DNA from: an uncultured Bacteroidota bacterium
GTDB lineage: Bacteria > Bacteroidota > Bacteroidia > Bacteroidales > P3
Reading direction: 5' to 3'
Length of the DNA: 64,000 nucleotides
Assembly (NCBI GenBank): GCA_902793295.1
Contig: CADBDA010000003.1
Span: forward strand, 141,637-205,636
The notes beneath the pieces are model-generated. The model made no database searches, was not told the origin of the DNA, and worked only from the letters and a program-made list of their open reading frames with translations. The position numbers were made by a program, and so were the translations under genes. Each line of letters opens with the position of its first letter. The first letter of the stretch is position 1. This document shows, in pieces, positions 44,901-54,515 of this stretch.

Positions 44901-47534
44901 TCAATAGACGTAGTAGCCCTGGTTGGACTGATAGCTTTCCCGCTTCTCGTACTTCACGTCGCGCAGCGACGACGCCTTGATGTTGATGGAGAAATTCCAG
45001 CTCTTGTAGTAGCCGAAGGGGACCCAGTTGAAGCGCATCTCCCAGCAATGGAGGTCGCGATAGATGTCGATGCTGGTGTAGGACATACCCTTGTTGGTGA
45101 AATCGTAGCCCGTAGAGAAATGGAAGCGCCAGTTCTCGGTGAGGTTCAGGCTGCCCGACACGGAGACCGAGTGGGTGACACTGCGGTTGATGTTGAAGCG
45201 GGCCGCATCGTAGGCGCTGATGTAGCTGAGCGTGTAGTTGAGCGACACGTTCCAAGGCACGGAGAAATCGGCAAAGGTGCCCATCATCAAGGCCGGGCTC
45301 ATGTCGTAGGGGGTCTGTCGGATAGGTTGCACCAGACGGCCTTCGCTTTTGGGGGCATCTTTTTTGAAGGTGTTGTTGTTGATGCTCCACGACAGCTGTC
45401 CGCTCCAAGTGGACTGGTTCAGACGGAACAGGCGACGCTGTTCGTTCCATAGGTAGCGGTTGTGCTTATTGCCCAGCGAGTCGATGACATACGGCGAGAA
45501 GGAGCCCGAATAATTCAGCACCAGCGATTTGAACAATGTCGTATGGCCCGACACGTTAAGGTCGGACCAGTTGAGCGAATCGCGTGCCAAGTCGTAGTTC
45601 ATCGAGAGCGAAAAACTCTCGATCAGCACCACCTTTTTCAGTTCGCCTGTTGTGTCGCGGAATGGTTTCACTTTGGCTTCAAGGTTGTTGCCGATAGAGA
45701 GGCCAATCTGTCCCGACCGTCCGTCGGCCGGTCCGCCATAGAGGCTCTGTTCGAAGATGGAATAGCGGTGGACGTAGCCCGTGGTGTCGGTATAGGAGCG
45801 CCAGTAGCCCAAGCGTTCGCTGCCGAAGTCAGGCCTATAGGAGAAGGTAAGGCTCGGATTGACCACATGGCGCAGTGCCTTCAGCGGCCCGAACTTGAAG
45901 TTGAACATACCATAGATGCGGGTGGAGAGCGACGAATTGAACGAGAAGTCGCGGTTGGCGCGGAAGCCGCGCACGGTGTCGATGACCAGCGCGCCGTTGT
46001 CGTCGATATGTTTGTCGATAGTGGACCAATGCCAACGTTCGTTGTACGACAGCGAGTTGGTCCAATTGAAGAATTTCAGCACCTTCAGCGTGCTTTGTAT
46101 CGGAATGCGGTGATGGATGCCATACTGCATCTCGTTGAAGATAGTCTTCTTGAAGATGTTGGAATCCTGCGAGTTGATATTGTTTTCGCCTTCCAACACA
46201 TACGAAAGCGAAATATTCTCATACCAGCGGTAAGCCCCCGACGGCATTTTGCGGCGCAACGGATAGAACGTGTTGCTGCTCAGCGAGAACGACGGCAATT
46301 TGATGTTCATGACCCCTGTCTGGATATTGTACGATTCGCGGGCCGACAGCGCCAGGTTGAACCACGATCCGATAGAGGTGGTGTAGCTGATGCTCGACGT
46401 GGTGGTGCTGTTAAAGTAGTCGTTGGAGTTGGTGGTATTGCGGTTATAGTTGCGGCTGATGAGGTTGACATCGGCCGAGAAGCGGCTGTTGGGGTTCGCC
46501 TTGGCATCCTGGTCGTGCCGCCACGAGATTTTGAAGTCGCTGTATTTGCGGAAAGTGTTGGTGTCGCCCCTGATGCCCGTCTTGGTGATGCCGTAGCGGA
46601 TGTCGAAGTTGCCTTTGTACTTGTAGCGACGGTAGTAGTTCGTCTTGGCCTCGGCCGCCCAGCTCAGGTTGGTGTAGAGCTCGCCCGTCAGCGCCAGGTC
46701 CACGAAGTCGTTGATAGCAAAGTAGTAGCCGCCATCTTTGAGGTAGTAGCCGCGGCCCGTCATCCAGCCGTAGGAAGGAAGCAGGATGCCCGACGCCCGG
46801 TCGTGAGCCAAGGGGAAGAAAGCGAACGGCAGCGCCAAGGGGGTGGGCACATCCTCAATGGTGACATACGCCGGACCAGTGACGATTTTGTCGTTCGTAA
46901 TAAGTTTGGATTCAGTGAAGTTGATAGCAAAATGCGGGTGGGCATAGTTGCATGTCGTATACTGTCCGCCACTGAGGTACATCACCGAGTCGTTGACCTT
47001 CTTGATGACGTTGCCATGCAGGTAGCCGTCGCCCTCCTGTGTGATGACACCGCAAATCAAACCCTTCTGCGAGTGGTAGTTGTAGGTCAGTGTGTCGGCA
47101 TTGTATTCGGAGGCACCCTGTTTGAACAGCGGACGGCCCTGGTATTTGCCCGCGCTGTCCACCACGCCGCGCGCATGGAGCAGCTGTTTGTCGAAATCCA
47201 CCTCCATGTAGTCCGCCTTGAGGTTCATATCCTCGAAGGTGATGTCGCCCTCATGGTATAGGAAAGCCCGTTTGTTGTCCAGTTCGATGGCAATCGAGTC
47301 TGTAGCCTTATAGTCCACCGTCTGCTTCACCGCGTCGGGCGACACAGCAATGAGCCTCACGCTGTCGGCCTTGACAGATGAGTCAACCACAGAAACCATG
47401 GAATCAGATACTTGATGGACGCGCGACACCGTATCCTGAGCCATTGTCGACCCACAGGAAGCCAAGAGCAGCAGCGCTGTCAGCAGCCAACCACGGGACT
47501 GACGAAGGACGGATAAGGAGCGGAAGCGTTTCAA
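44901..47534 (-). CDS. lptD: LPS-assembly protein LptD (Bacteroidetes type)
   Basis: Inserts lipopolysaccharide into the outer leaflet of the outer membrane. The 877-residue protein has an N-terminal OstA-like beta-jelly roll (about residues 75-250, DYKATDSIAIELDNKRAFLY, LLHARGVVDSAGKYQG), then the characteristic turn PLALPFAFFPLAHDRASGIL, and a long C-terminal barrel ending in GYYVY. The signal region ends LLASC, a perfect lipobox with Cys27, so it may be lipidated, which is unusual for LptD; cleavage at TMAQ is the alternative. It is divergent from the amidase gene, as in many Bacteroidales, and the two promoters overlap. LptE was not found in the window. Confidence 0.92.
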   Translation of the reverse strand: MKRFRSLSVLRQSRGWLLTALLLLASCGSTMAQDTVSRVHQVSDSMVSVVDSSVKADSVRLIAVSPDAVKQTVDYKATDSIAIELDNKRAFLYHEGDITFEDMNLKADYMEVDFDKQLLHARGVVDSAGKYQGRPLFKQGASEYNADTLTYNYHSQKGLICGVITQEGDGYLHGNVIKKVNDSVMYLSGGQYTTCNYAHPHFAINFTESKLITNDKIVTGPAYVTIEDVPTPLALPFAFFPLAHDRASGILLPSYGWMTGRGYYLKDGGYYFAINDFVDLALTGELYTNLSWAAEAKTNYYRRYKYKGNFDIRYGITKTGIRGDTNTFRKYSDFKISWRHDQDAKANPNSRFSADVNLISRNYNRNTTNSNDYFNSTTTSSISYTTSIGSWFNLALSARESYNIQTGVMNIKLPSFSLSSNTFYPLRRKMPSGAYRWYENISLSYVLEGENNINSQDSNIFKKTIFNEMQYGIHHRIPIQSTLKVLKFFNWTNSLSYNERWHWSTIDKHIDDNGALVIDTVRGFRANRDFSFNSSLSTRIYGMFNFKFGPLKALRHVVNPSLTFSYRPDFGSERLGYWRSYTDTTGYVHRYSIFEQSLYGGPADGRSGQIGLSIGNNLEAKVKPFRDTTGELKKVVLIESFSLSMNYDLARDSLNWSDLNVSGHTTLFKSLVLNYSGSFSPYVIDSLGNKHNRYLWNEQRRLFRLNQSTWSGQLSWSINNNTFKKDAPKSEGRLVQPIRQTPYDMSPALMMGTFADFSVPWNVSLNYTLSYISAYDAARFNINRSVTHSVSVSGSLNLTENWRFHFSTGYDFTNKGMSYTSIDIYRDLHCWEMRFNWVPFGYYKSWNFSINIKASSLRDVKYEKRESYQSNQGYYVY

Positions 47535-47596
47535 GTTAAAAAATTAATTTTGATTATTTTTCGACATTTCGTCCGAAAACATACATTTTTTTAGTA

Positions 47597-47625
47597 TTTT
47601 TGCATTTTGAAATTGCAAAGATAGC
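47597..47625. promoter_or_regulatory. Overlapping divergent promoters, lptD and amidase
   Basis: The plus strand carries TATTTTTG (47597-47604) for the amidase and the minus strand TATCTTTG (47618-47625) for lptD, both exact -7 matches. Predicted starts coincide near 47611, so each transcript crosses the other promoter and only one can fire at a time. Confidence 0.6.
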
Positions 47626-47668
47626 ACAAAATGTGCAATTGGTAAAAACAAAAAATATACATCTAGAA

Positions 47669-48988
47669 ATGAGACGTTTATTCATTCTTTTCATCGCTTT
47701 GTTTCTGATAACAGGCGTATCGTTTTCGCAAAAAAGAGAGCCTGGAAAAGTGAAAACCCTCGTCATCGACCCCGGTCACGGCGGCGACAAACCCGGCGCT
47801 CTGGGCAAGCACAGCAAGGAAAAAGAGCTGACGTTGGCCATTGCGAAAAAGTTTGGCAAGCTGGTGCAAGACAACTATCCCGATGTGAAAGTGATCTTCA
47901 CCCGCACCACCGACGTCGACGTAACCCTCTCGGAACGAGCCAATATAGCCAACAGAGCCAAAGCCGACCTGTTCGTTTCCATCCACTGCAACTCGCATCC
48001 CACCACCACGCCGACCGGCATGGAGACCTACGTGATGGGTCTGTCGCGCAGCCGCGCCAACATGGAAGTGGCCAAGAAAGAGAATGCCGACATACTGCTT
48101 GAGGATGGCTACAAGAACAACAAAGACTACCAAGGGTTCGACCCCAATTCGCCCGAGAGCTATGTGATGTTCGCCATGTACCAGAACGCCTATATCGATA
48201 AAAGTCTGAACTTTGCACAATACGCACAAGAACAATACAAAAGCGCAATCAAGACCGTGAACCGCGGGGTGAAGCAGGCCGAGTTTTTCGTCATTTACAA
48301 GACCGCCATGCCCGCCGTGCTCACCGAGGTGGGCTTCATCAGCAATCCCGCCGAGGAAGCCTTCATGATGTCGGAAGAAGGCCAGGCCACCATCGCCGTG
48401 TGTCTGCTCAACGCCTTTGCCAACTACAAAGCCCACGAAGAAGCCACAGCGAAACCCGTCAAGATGCAGGTGGACCTGCCCGGCTACGGCAAGAACAAAG
48501 ACACCAAGAAAGCCGTGACCGACAGCAGCGCCAATGCCACCCAGAAACAGGACGACGCGCTGGCCACCGCCATTCTGGAGTCGAAAGGCGAAGAGGCCCC
48601 CAAGGCCCATGTCGAAGCACCTGCCAGCAGCCGCAAGGAGAACCTTTCGGGCACCGTGCAAATCAACCAGGAGGAAGCCGAGCTGCAGGTCACCGTACAG
48701 AAAGACCAGACCATTGTGGAAGGCGTCACCTTTCGCGTGCAGTTCCTCACCAGCGAGAAAGAGATCCCCACTGGGGCCAAGGACTTCAAGGGCGTGAGTG
48801 GCTACCAAGTCTACCAGCAAGACGGGCTGTACCGCTACACCATGGGCAACGAGACCACCATTGCCAAAGCCAAGAACATTCAGAGCGAACTGAGAAAGAA
48901 AGGCTTCCAGGACGCCTTTGTCATTGCCTTCTACAACGGCAAACGCATCAGCCTGCAGGAAGCCCGTGAACTACAAGAACAACAATAG
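47669..48988 (+). CDS. N-acetylmuramoyl-L-alanine amidase with SPOR domain
   Basis: Cuts the bond between muramic acid and the stem peptide, usually during cell separation. The 439-residue protein has a signal peptide (LITGVSFSQ), then an Amidase_3 domain (residues 30-265): LVIDPGHGGDKPGALG with zinc ligand His37, the ligand Glu in KEKELTLAIA, LFVSIHCNS, and the catalytic Glu in AVLTEVGFISN. A linker rich in Lys, Ala and Glu leads to a C-terminal SPOR domain (YRYTMGNETTIAKAKNIQSE), which targets septal glycan stripped of peptides. The ATG at 47669 is used because the longer frame begins inside the promoter. Five bases separate it from the ATPase gene. Confidence 0.94.
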   Translation: MRRLFILFIALFLITGVSFSQKREPGKVKTLVIDPGHGGDKPGALGKHSKEKELTLAIAKKFGKLVQDNYPDVKVIFTRTTDVDVTLSERANIANRAKADLFVSIHCNSHPTTTPTGMETYVMGLSRSRANMEVAKKENADILLEDGYKNNKDYQGFDPNSPESYVMFAMYQNAYIDKSLNFAQYAQEQYKSAIKTVNRGVKQAEFFVIYKTAMPAVLTEVGFISNPAEEAFMMSEEGQATIAVCLLNAFANYKAHEEATAKPVKMQVDLPGYGKNKDTKKAVTDSSANATQKQDDALATAILESKGEEAPKAHVEAPASSRKENLSGTVQINQEEAELQVTVQKDQTIVEGVTFRVQFLTSEKEIPTGAKDFKGVSGYQVYQQDGLYRYTMGNETTIAKAKNIQSELRKKGFQDAFVIAFYNGKRISLQEARELQEQQ

Positions 48989-48993
48989 ACTAC

Positions 48994-49896
<903 letters not shown>

Positions 49897-50080
49897 TTCC
49901 ATGTGCCTTGACAAAAAAACACTGACTGAAGCATCTTCTCCACAACACGTCACCACAAAGGCGGACCATGCCTGCGAACGAAGATCTGCCGCCGAAGCCA
50001 TCCATCCCGGGCAAGCGCCGTCATCAGTCATTTCTTATCCTTTTTTTGATTATCATCCAACACAAAAACAACATTTTCCC

Positions 50081-50926
50081 ATGACACGTCAAGAACTCAT
50101 AGCCACCATCCGTAAGAAACAATCGTTCCTCTGTGTCGGACTCGACACCGATCTGAAAAAGATACCCGCCCATCTGCTCCAGATGGACGACCCCATTTTC
50201 CAGTTCAACAAAGCCATCATCGACGCCACCCTGCCCTACGCCGTGGCCTACAAGCCCAATCTGGCTTTCTACGAGTCGGCCGGCATCGAAGGACTGGTGC
50301 AGCTGAAGAAGACGATGGACTACCTTCACAGTCTGGACGGCAAGGTGTTCACCATTGCCGACGCCAAACGCGGCGACATTGGCAACACCTCGCAGCAATA
50401 CGCCAAAGCCTTTCTGGACCCTGCAGGCGACTTCAATTTCGACTCGCTGACCGTGGCACCCTACATGGGCGAAGACTCGGTGACCCCCTTCACCGTCTAC
50501 GACGGCAAGTGGGTCATACTGCTGGCACTGACCTCCAACAAAGGAGCCTTCGACTTCCAGTTCATCGAAGCCGACGGCAGCAAGCAACGGTTGTTTGAAC
50601 GCGTGCTGGAACGCTCGCAGCAGTGGGGCGATCCGAACAATATGATGTACGTGGTCGGAGCCACCAAGGCCGACATGCTGACCGCCGTCAGAGCGCTGGT
50701 GCCCGACAGTTTCCTGCTGGTGCCCGGCGTAGGCGCCCAAGGAGGCAGCCTGACGGAAGTGTGCCGCTACGGCATGACGAGTGAATGCGGTTTGCTCGTC
50801 AACTCCTCGCGTGGCATCATCTACGCCTCCAACGGCGAAGATTTTGCCCAAAGGGCAGCCGACGAAGCCCACAAACTGCAGCAGCAGATGGCCGACGAGT
50901 TGAAAAACCATTCCTGTTTTGCATAG
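50081..50926 (+). CDS. pyrF: Orotidine 5'-phosphate decarboxylase (long, type 2)
   Basis: Makes UMP from OMP, the last step of pyrimidine synthesis. The 281-residue protein has [13 protein letters not shown] near the start and the catalytic segment [15 protein letters not shown] (Asp94, Lys96, Asp99); length and sequence place it in the longer bacterial subgroup that also includes actinobacterial and Bacteroides enzymes. The ATG at 50081 fits the family; the longer frame (from 49901) has no homology and contains a spacer of 180 bases after the ATPase gene. It heads a short run with the membrane protein gene. Confidence 0.95.
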   Translation: MTRQELIATIRKKQSFLCVGLDTDLKKIPAHLLQMDDPIFQFNKAIIDATLPYAVAYKPNLAFYESAGIEGLVQLKKTMDYLHSLDGKVFTIADAKRGDIGNTSQQYAKAFLDPAGDFNFDSLTVAPYMGEDSVTPFTVYDGKWVILLALTSNKGAFDFQFIEADGSKQRLFERVLERSQQWGDPNNMMYVVGATKADMLTAVRALVPDSFLLVPGVGAQGGSLTEVCRYGMTSECGLLVNSSRGIIYASNGEDFAQRAADEAHKLQQQMADELKNHSCFA

Positions 50927-50969
50927 GACATTCCATCCAACGCCTTACACCCTGTAAAACGACGACAAC

Positions 50970-51512
50970 ATGTCACAGAGCGACTATCCTGACAACAACT
51001 CCCAGCGACTATTTGACATCCAGAAGCGGAGCCTCAATATCGTGTTGGTACTGAGCATCATCGGTTCAGGCCTCAATTTCCTCTCCTCACTGATATGGGG
51101 CGTCACCCTACCCACCATGCAACAGATGTTCAACAGCGGAGCCATCACGATGCCCGACAGCATGACGGTAGCGATAGAAGAATTTCTGAACACCCCCCGA
51201 TCCTTTTTCCTGTGGAGTGCGCTGCTCTATGCCGTGTCGCTGGCCGGAGTGATACTCATGTGGCGACTGCAGAAGATAGGGTTTCACCTCTACACACTTG
51301 CACAACTCTTTGTACTACTGATCACCGTATTGTTTTTGGGCAAAGAGCGCCTGCCGCTGGGCGATGTGATGTTCACCTTGCTGTTTGTCACCTATTATTA
51401 CTTTGCACTGCGACGGCTGGGCGTGTTCAGCTACAATCAGGCAACACCCGAAAACGGCGACAATCCGACCGGCGAAAACAGCGACAATCCGACCGGCGAC
51501 AGCGAAGCATAG
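50970..51512 (+). CDS. Four-helix inner-membrane protein of unknown function
   Basis: A 180-residue protein I do not recognise. Four hydrophobic segments are visible: IVLVLSIIGSGLNFLSSLIW (residues 24-43), FFLWSALLYAVSLAGVILMW, IGFHLYTLAQLFVLLITVLF and VMFTLLFVTYYYFAL. The last 25 residues form a hydrophilic tail that repeats NPTGENSD/NPTGDSEA, encoded by two copies of GCGACAATCCGACCGGCGA. It follows pyrF by 43 bases and is followed by a terminator, so it may be cotranscribed with it. Nothing suggests a transporter family. Confidence 0.75.
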   Translation: MSQSDYPDNNSQRLFDIQKRSLNIVLVLSIIGSGLNFLSSLIWGVTLPTMQQMFNSGAITMPDSMTVAIEEFLNTPRSFFLWSALLYAVSLAGVILMWRLQKIGFHLYTLAQLFVLLITVLFLGKERLPLGDVMFTLLFVTYYYFALRRLGVFSYNQATPENGDNPTGENSDNPTGDSEA

Positions 51513-51538
51513 CGACACCCCATTCCAATTATTATACG

Positions 51539-51578
51539 ACGAGGCTGAAGAACGTAACAGCGTTTTCAGCCTCGTTTT
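51539..51578 (+). terminator. Intrinsic terminator after the membrane protein gene
   Basis: CGAGGCTGAAGAACG pairs with CGTTTTCAGCCTCG with one bulge, followed by TTTTC. It lies 27 bases after the stop. Confidence 0.8.
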
Positions 51579-51599
51579 CTGCATCTTAGCACAACGGGT

Positions 51600-51673
51600 C
51601 GGAAATTTCCGGAAAAATCCGGAAAAAAAGGGAACGCCTTAGGGTTTTACATTGACAGATGTTGGTACTTTTG
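51600..51673 (+). promoter_or_regulatory. Operator-like palindromes and promoter of the Ser-rich protein gene
   Basis: CGGAAATTTCCG (51600-51611) is a perfect palindrome. TCCGGA occurs at 51608 and 51618, ten bases apart, one turn of the helix. The -7 box TACTTTTG (51666-51673) is exact and lies 48 bases before the ATG. This looks like a regulated promoter, but no regulator can be named. Confidence 0.5.
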
Positions 51674-51721
51674 CATCGAAAACAAAACAATGACACCAAC
51701 CGATAAAAGAAAGGATTCAAT

Positions 51722-52834
51722 ATGAAAACCAACCGATTGATTGCAATCATAGCCCTAGGAGCCCTGCTCTGTGCCACACCGGTCTACGCCCAGCGTGGCG
51801 GTGGCAGCAGAAGTGGCGGCAGCCACAGTTCTTCATCGTCGAGCCGTTCGGGAAGCAGCCACAGCTCCTCGTCGTCCAGTCGCAGCAGCAGCAGTCACAG
51901 CTCCTCGTCCAGTCGCAGCAGCATGGGCAGTTCTTCCAGCCGCAGCGGATCATCAAGCTATAACAGCGGCAGCAGCCGTCATTCCGGCACCGTCAGCCGC
52001 TCCTCGTCGAACAGTAGCAGCCGTAGTTCAAGCAGCGTGAGCAGCAGCCGTTCGAGCCAGAACAGCAGCCCCTCGCGCAACCAGTCTGCCAGCCGTGGCA
52101 GCAGCCGCCATTCGTCGGTCGGAGCTCCCATCAGCAGCTCGCCCTCCGGACGCAACGACCGCAGTATGAACCGCGATACGCGCAACACAAACCGAATTGA
52201 AGGCACCGGGTCGCACAGCCGCAACAGTAGCGGACGCGGAGGCAGCCAAGTGAATGGCGACCGCGGAGGCAACCACAGCCCCAATCGTGGCGGAGTCACC
52301 GCCGGACGTAACCAAGTCCACTCACAGCCCCGCGGTCACGGCTATGCCCGTCCGGGACATCCAGGACACATGCCTCCCTCACACCGTCCGATGCATCCCG
52401 CGCCCTACTTCCACCATCCTTACCACCATGGAATCATTCACATGCGTCCCATCGTATGGGTCCATGTCCACCCCCGTCCCCTCTACTGGCCCGGATTCTG
52501 GGTGTACTGCAACTCCTACTGGTACGACTACCATGTGACCGATGTCACCGTAGTGCACCACTACGTCAAAGAGACCTACAATGTCGACATGGTCAGTTAC
52601 GCCATCAGCGGCGACCTGATGTACGCCATAGTCAACGACAGCGACGGCAGAACCTACATGCAAGTCTACGACAACAACGACAAGCTGCTTGCCGAGCAAG
52701 AGATCAGCAGCCGCTACATCAAGACCGAGATTGACAGGGAGAACGGCGGATGCTGGATTTTCAAGAAGAGAGACAAAGACCCGATGCTCTTCCTCTATGT
52801 CGACGGCGAACTGCTTATCTACGAAGCCGACTGA
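51722..52834 (+). CDS. Exported Ser/Arg/Gly- and His/Pro-rich low-complexity protein
   Basis: A 370-residue protein I cannot place in a family. A signal peptide (LLCATPVYAQ) is followed by about 125 residues dominated by Ser, Arg and Gly (SGGSHSSSSSSRSGSS), then an Arg/Asn/Gly-rich stretch, then a His/Pro-rich stretch near residues 215-250 (HPGHMPPSHRPMHPAP) and a folded C-terminal domain from about residue 265 (WVYCNSYWYDYHVTDVTVVHH to LLIYEAD). The first part should be disordered and strongly basic; the His cluster could bind metal. There is no sorting domain. It has its own promoter with operator-like palindromes and its own terminator. Confidence 0.8.
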   Translation: MKTNRLIAIIALGALLCATPVYAQRGGGSRSGGSHSSSSSSRSGSSHSSSSSSRSSSSHSSSSSRSSMGSSSSRSGSSSYNSGSSRHSGTVSRSSSNSSSRSSSSVSSSRSSQNSSPSRNQSASRGSSRHSSVGAPISSSPSGRNDRSMNRDTRNTNRIEGTGSHSRNSSGRGGSQVNGDRGGNHSPNRGGVTAGRNQVHSQPRGHGYARPGHPGHMPPSHRPMHPAPYFHHPYHHGIIHMRPIVWVHVHPRPLYWPGFWVYCNSYWYDYHVTDVTVVHHYVKETYNVDMVSYAISGDLMYAIVNDSDGRTYMQVYDNNDKLLAEQEISSRYIKTEIDRENGGCWIFKKRDKDPMLFLYVDGELLIYEAD

Positions 52835-52967
52835 AAACCAACGGACAAAATACTTTTTTCAACATCATATTTGGATTATACACCTTTTCTGAGTACTCCT
52901 GCATCATAGCAAACACACCTTTGTCAATCAAACACACCGCTCAGAAAGTTTAATGTTGTTCACTGAG

Positions 52968-52998
52968 AGAGGCCTCCTCGCGGAGGCCTCTTCGGTTT
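52968..52998 (+). terminator. Intrinsic terminator after the Ser-rich protein gene
   Basis: AGAGGCCTCC pairs exactly with GGAGGCCTCT around TCGC, followed by TCGGTTTTA. It lies about 135 bases after the stop and converges on the T9SS substrate gene. Confidence 0.8.
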
Positions 52999-53059
52999 TA
53001 TGTCAGCGAAGGGAGGGTATTCCTGCCACCACAGCGCGGATGGCGGATGTGGCGGGCCA

Positions 53060-54499
53060 CTAGCGGTCCACCACCAATTTCTTGGTGACATTGCCGGCCG
53101 GGGTGTGGACCACAACGATGTACAGCCCTGCGGGCCAATTCCTCACGTCGAGCGAGGTCCCCAATCCGCGTACACGGCTATCGGCCATCTTCGTCCCCTG
53201 CAAGCTGTAGGCCTCCACTCGCGTTATGCCGTAGGAGGAGAGCACCTGCACCTGTTCGGCAGCCGGATTGGGCATCAGATAGGTCAGCTGCTCCACGAGA
53301 GGCGCCACGACACCGGCGACGGCGTCGGTGTCACAAATGCAGATATCCATCGGCTCACTCCATTCGCTGTAGTGCAGCGAGTCGTGCATGCACACAGCTC
53401 GGATATATACCGAGTAGTGGACACAACTGTCCAGCCCCTGTACCATAATGGCGGGAATGGAAGCCATGAGCTGGGTGCCGTCCTCAGGCGCAGTGCCCTG
53501 CGGACCATAGCTTATCTCCCATCGCAAATGTTCGTCGTTGTTGTTCCATAACAACACCACGTTCCGTTCCTCCACATTGGCGATATGCAAATTCTCCACT
53601 GGCGGACAAACATACTGCGGTCCGTCAATGAGCGAAGTATCAATCTCAATGATGGGAAAGATGAGTGTGAAGGACGGAATCTCCATCCATCTCCATGAGG
53701 TGTCGACGACATTCCCCGAGTCATCCCAGCGATATTCCTTCACCTTATATAGCTGCGGCGGAATAGCGGGACATGAATCACTCGTACATAGTGATGAAAC
53801 GTAGGGGAACATACAAATATTCCATGCATAGGCTGCAGTGTGATTGCTGTCCGACTGGTATTCCGGAGGGAAGTATCTGAACGCATCATTGGTTGTCATA
53901 CCCACATAGAAGGAGTCGTGAACCGTCACCGGTTTGTCAAAATAGTATTCATGTACAGGGACCACCAGGTTCCAGTTATGATTGGAAGCATCGACGCAAC
54001 AAGCAAATGAAGAATAATTTTGGGGCACACCCCTCAGTGGCAATTCCATATACCGAACAGGTTCCACTCTTGTAAACGGGACCTCTGCCAGCAACGGAAA
54101 CGCATCGGTCTGCGCGTCATAAAGCAACAGTTGTTCCTCATGGAATGGTTCCACCTCCATATCCATAGTCCCCCAAGTGCCATGGGAAACACTAACACGC
54201 ACACACCCCGCCAACCCGACTATCTTCAACGGCTGCTCTGTATAGTTGTAACGTACATATCGGCCAGTGGCGTTTATGCAATCGTATTCTGCAAACCACA
54301 TATCATTATCTCGCAGATGGAGATCATAATACAATTTGTGATTGGGATTGCTTAACCAATCCTCGCTCCACCACTGGTAGAAATAGATAGTGTCACGTCC
54401 GCGGATGGTGTCGCCCACTTTGTGATAATATTGGCTTTGCGCTTGAATAGGCAATAATGATCCTAAAAAGAAAACTAAAAAAAGAAACAGTTTTTTCAT
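53060..54499 (-). CDS. T9SS-secreted protein with fibronectin-III-like domain
   Basis: A 479-residue exported protein of unknown function. Signal peptide (LGSLLPIQAQ); an N-terminal region of about 290 residues with many Trp and Tyr (IYFYQWWSEDWL) that I do not recognise; a fibronectin-III-like domain at about residues 300-395 (VEERNVVLLWNNNDEHLRWE, CVHYSVYIRAVC); and a type A T9SS sorting domain in the last 75 residues (YLMPNPAAEQVQVLS to VTKKLVVDR). The fibronectin and sorting parts resemble those of the giant protein. The ATG at 54499 avoids overlap with the upstream gene and starts the signal peptide. It is 16 bases after that gene, so the two form an operon. Confidence 0.88.
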   Translation of the reverse strand: MKKLFLFLVFFLGSLLPIQAQSQYYHKVGDTIRGRDTIYFYQWWSEDWLSNPNHKLYYDLHLRDNDMWFAEYDCINATGRYVRYNYTEQPLKIVGLAGCVRVSVSHGTWGTMDMEVEPFHEEQLLLYDAQTDAFPLLAEVPFTRVEPVRYMELPLRGVPQNYSSFACCVDASNHNWNLVVPVHEYYFDKPVTVHDSFYVGMTTNDAFRYFPPEYQSDSNHTAAYAWNICMFPYVSSLCTSDSCPAIPPQLYKVKEYRWDDSGNVVDTSWRWMEIPSFTLIFPIIEIDTSLIDGPQYVCPPVENLHIANVEERNVVLLWNNNDEHLRWEISYGPQGTAPEDGTQLMASIPAIMVQGLDSCVHYSVYIRAVCMHDSLHYSEWSEPMDICICDTDAVAGVVAPLVEQLTYLMPNPAAEQVQVLSSYGITRVEAYSLQGTKMADSRVRGLGTSLDVRNWPAGLYIVVVHTPAGNVTKKLVVDR

Positions 54500-54515
54500 A
54501 ATAACATTTTTTAAG

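Noticed and set aside
53000..53551. A 183-codon plus-strand frame.
   Set aside because: It is opposite the sorting and fibronectin domains of the T9SS substrate gene, which are clearly coded on the minus strand.
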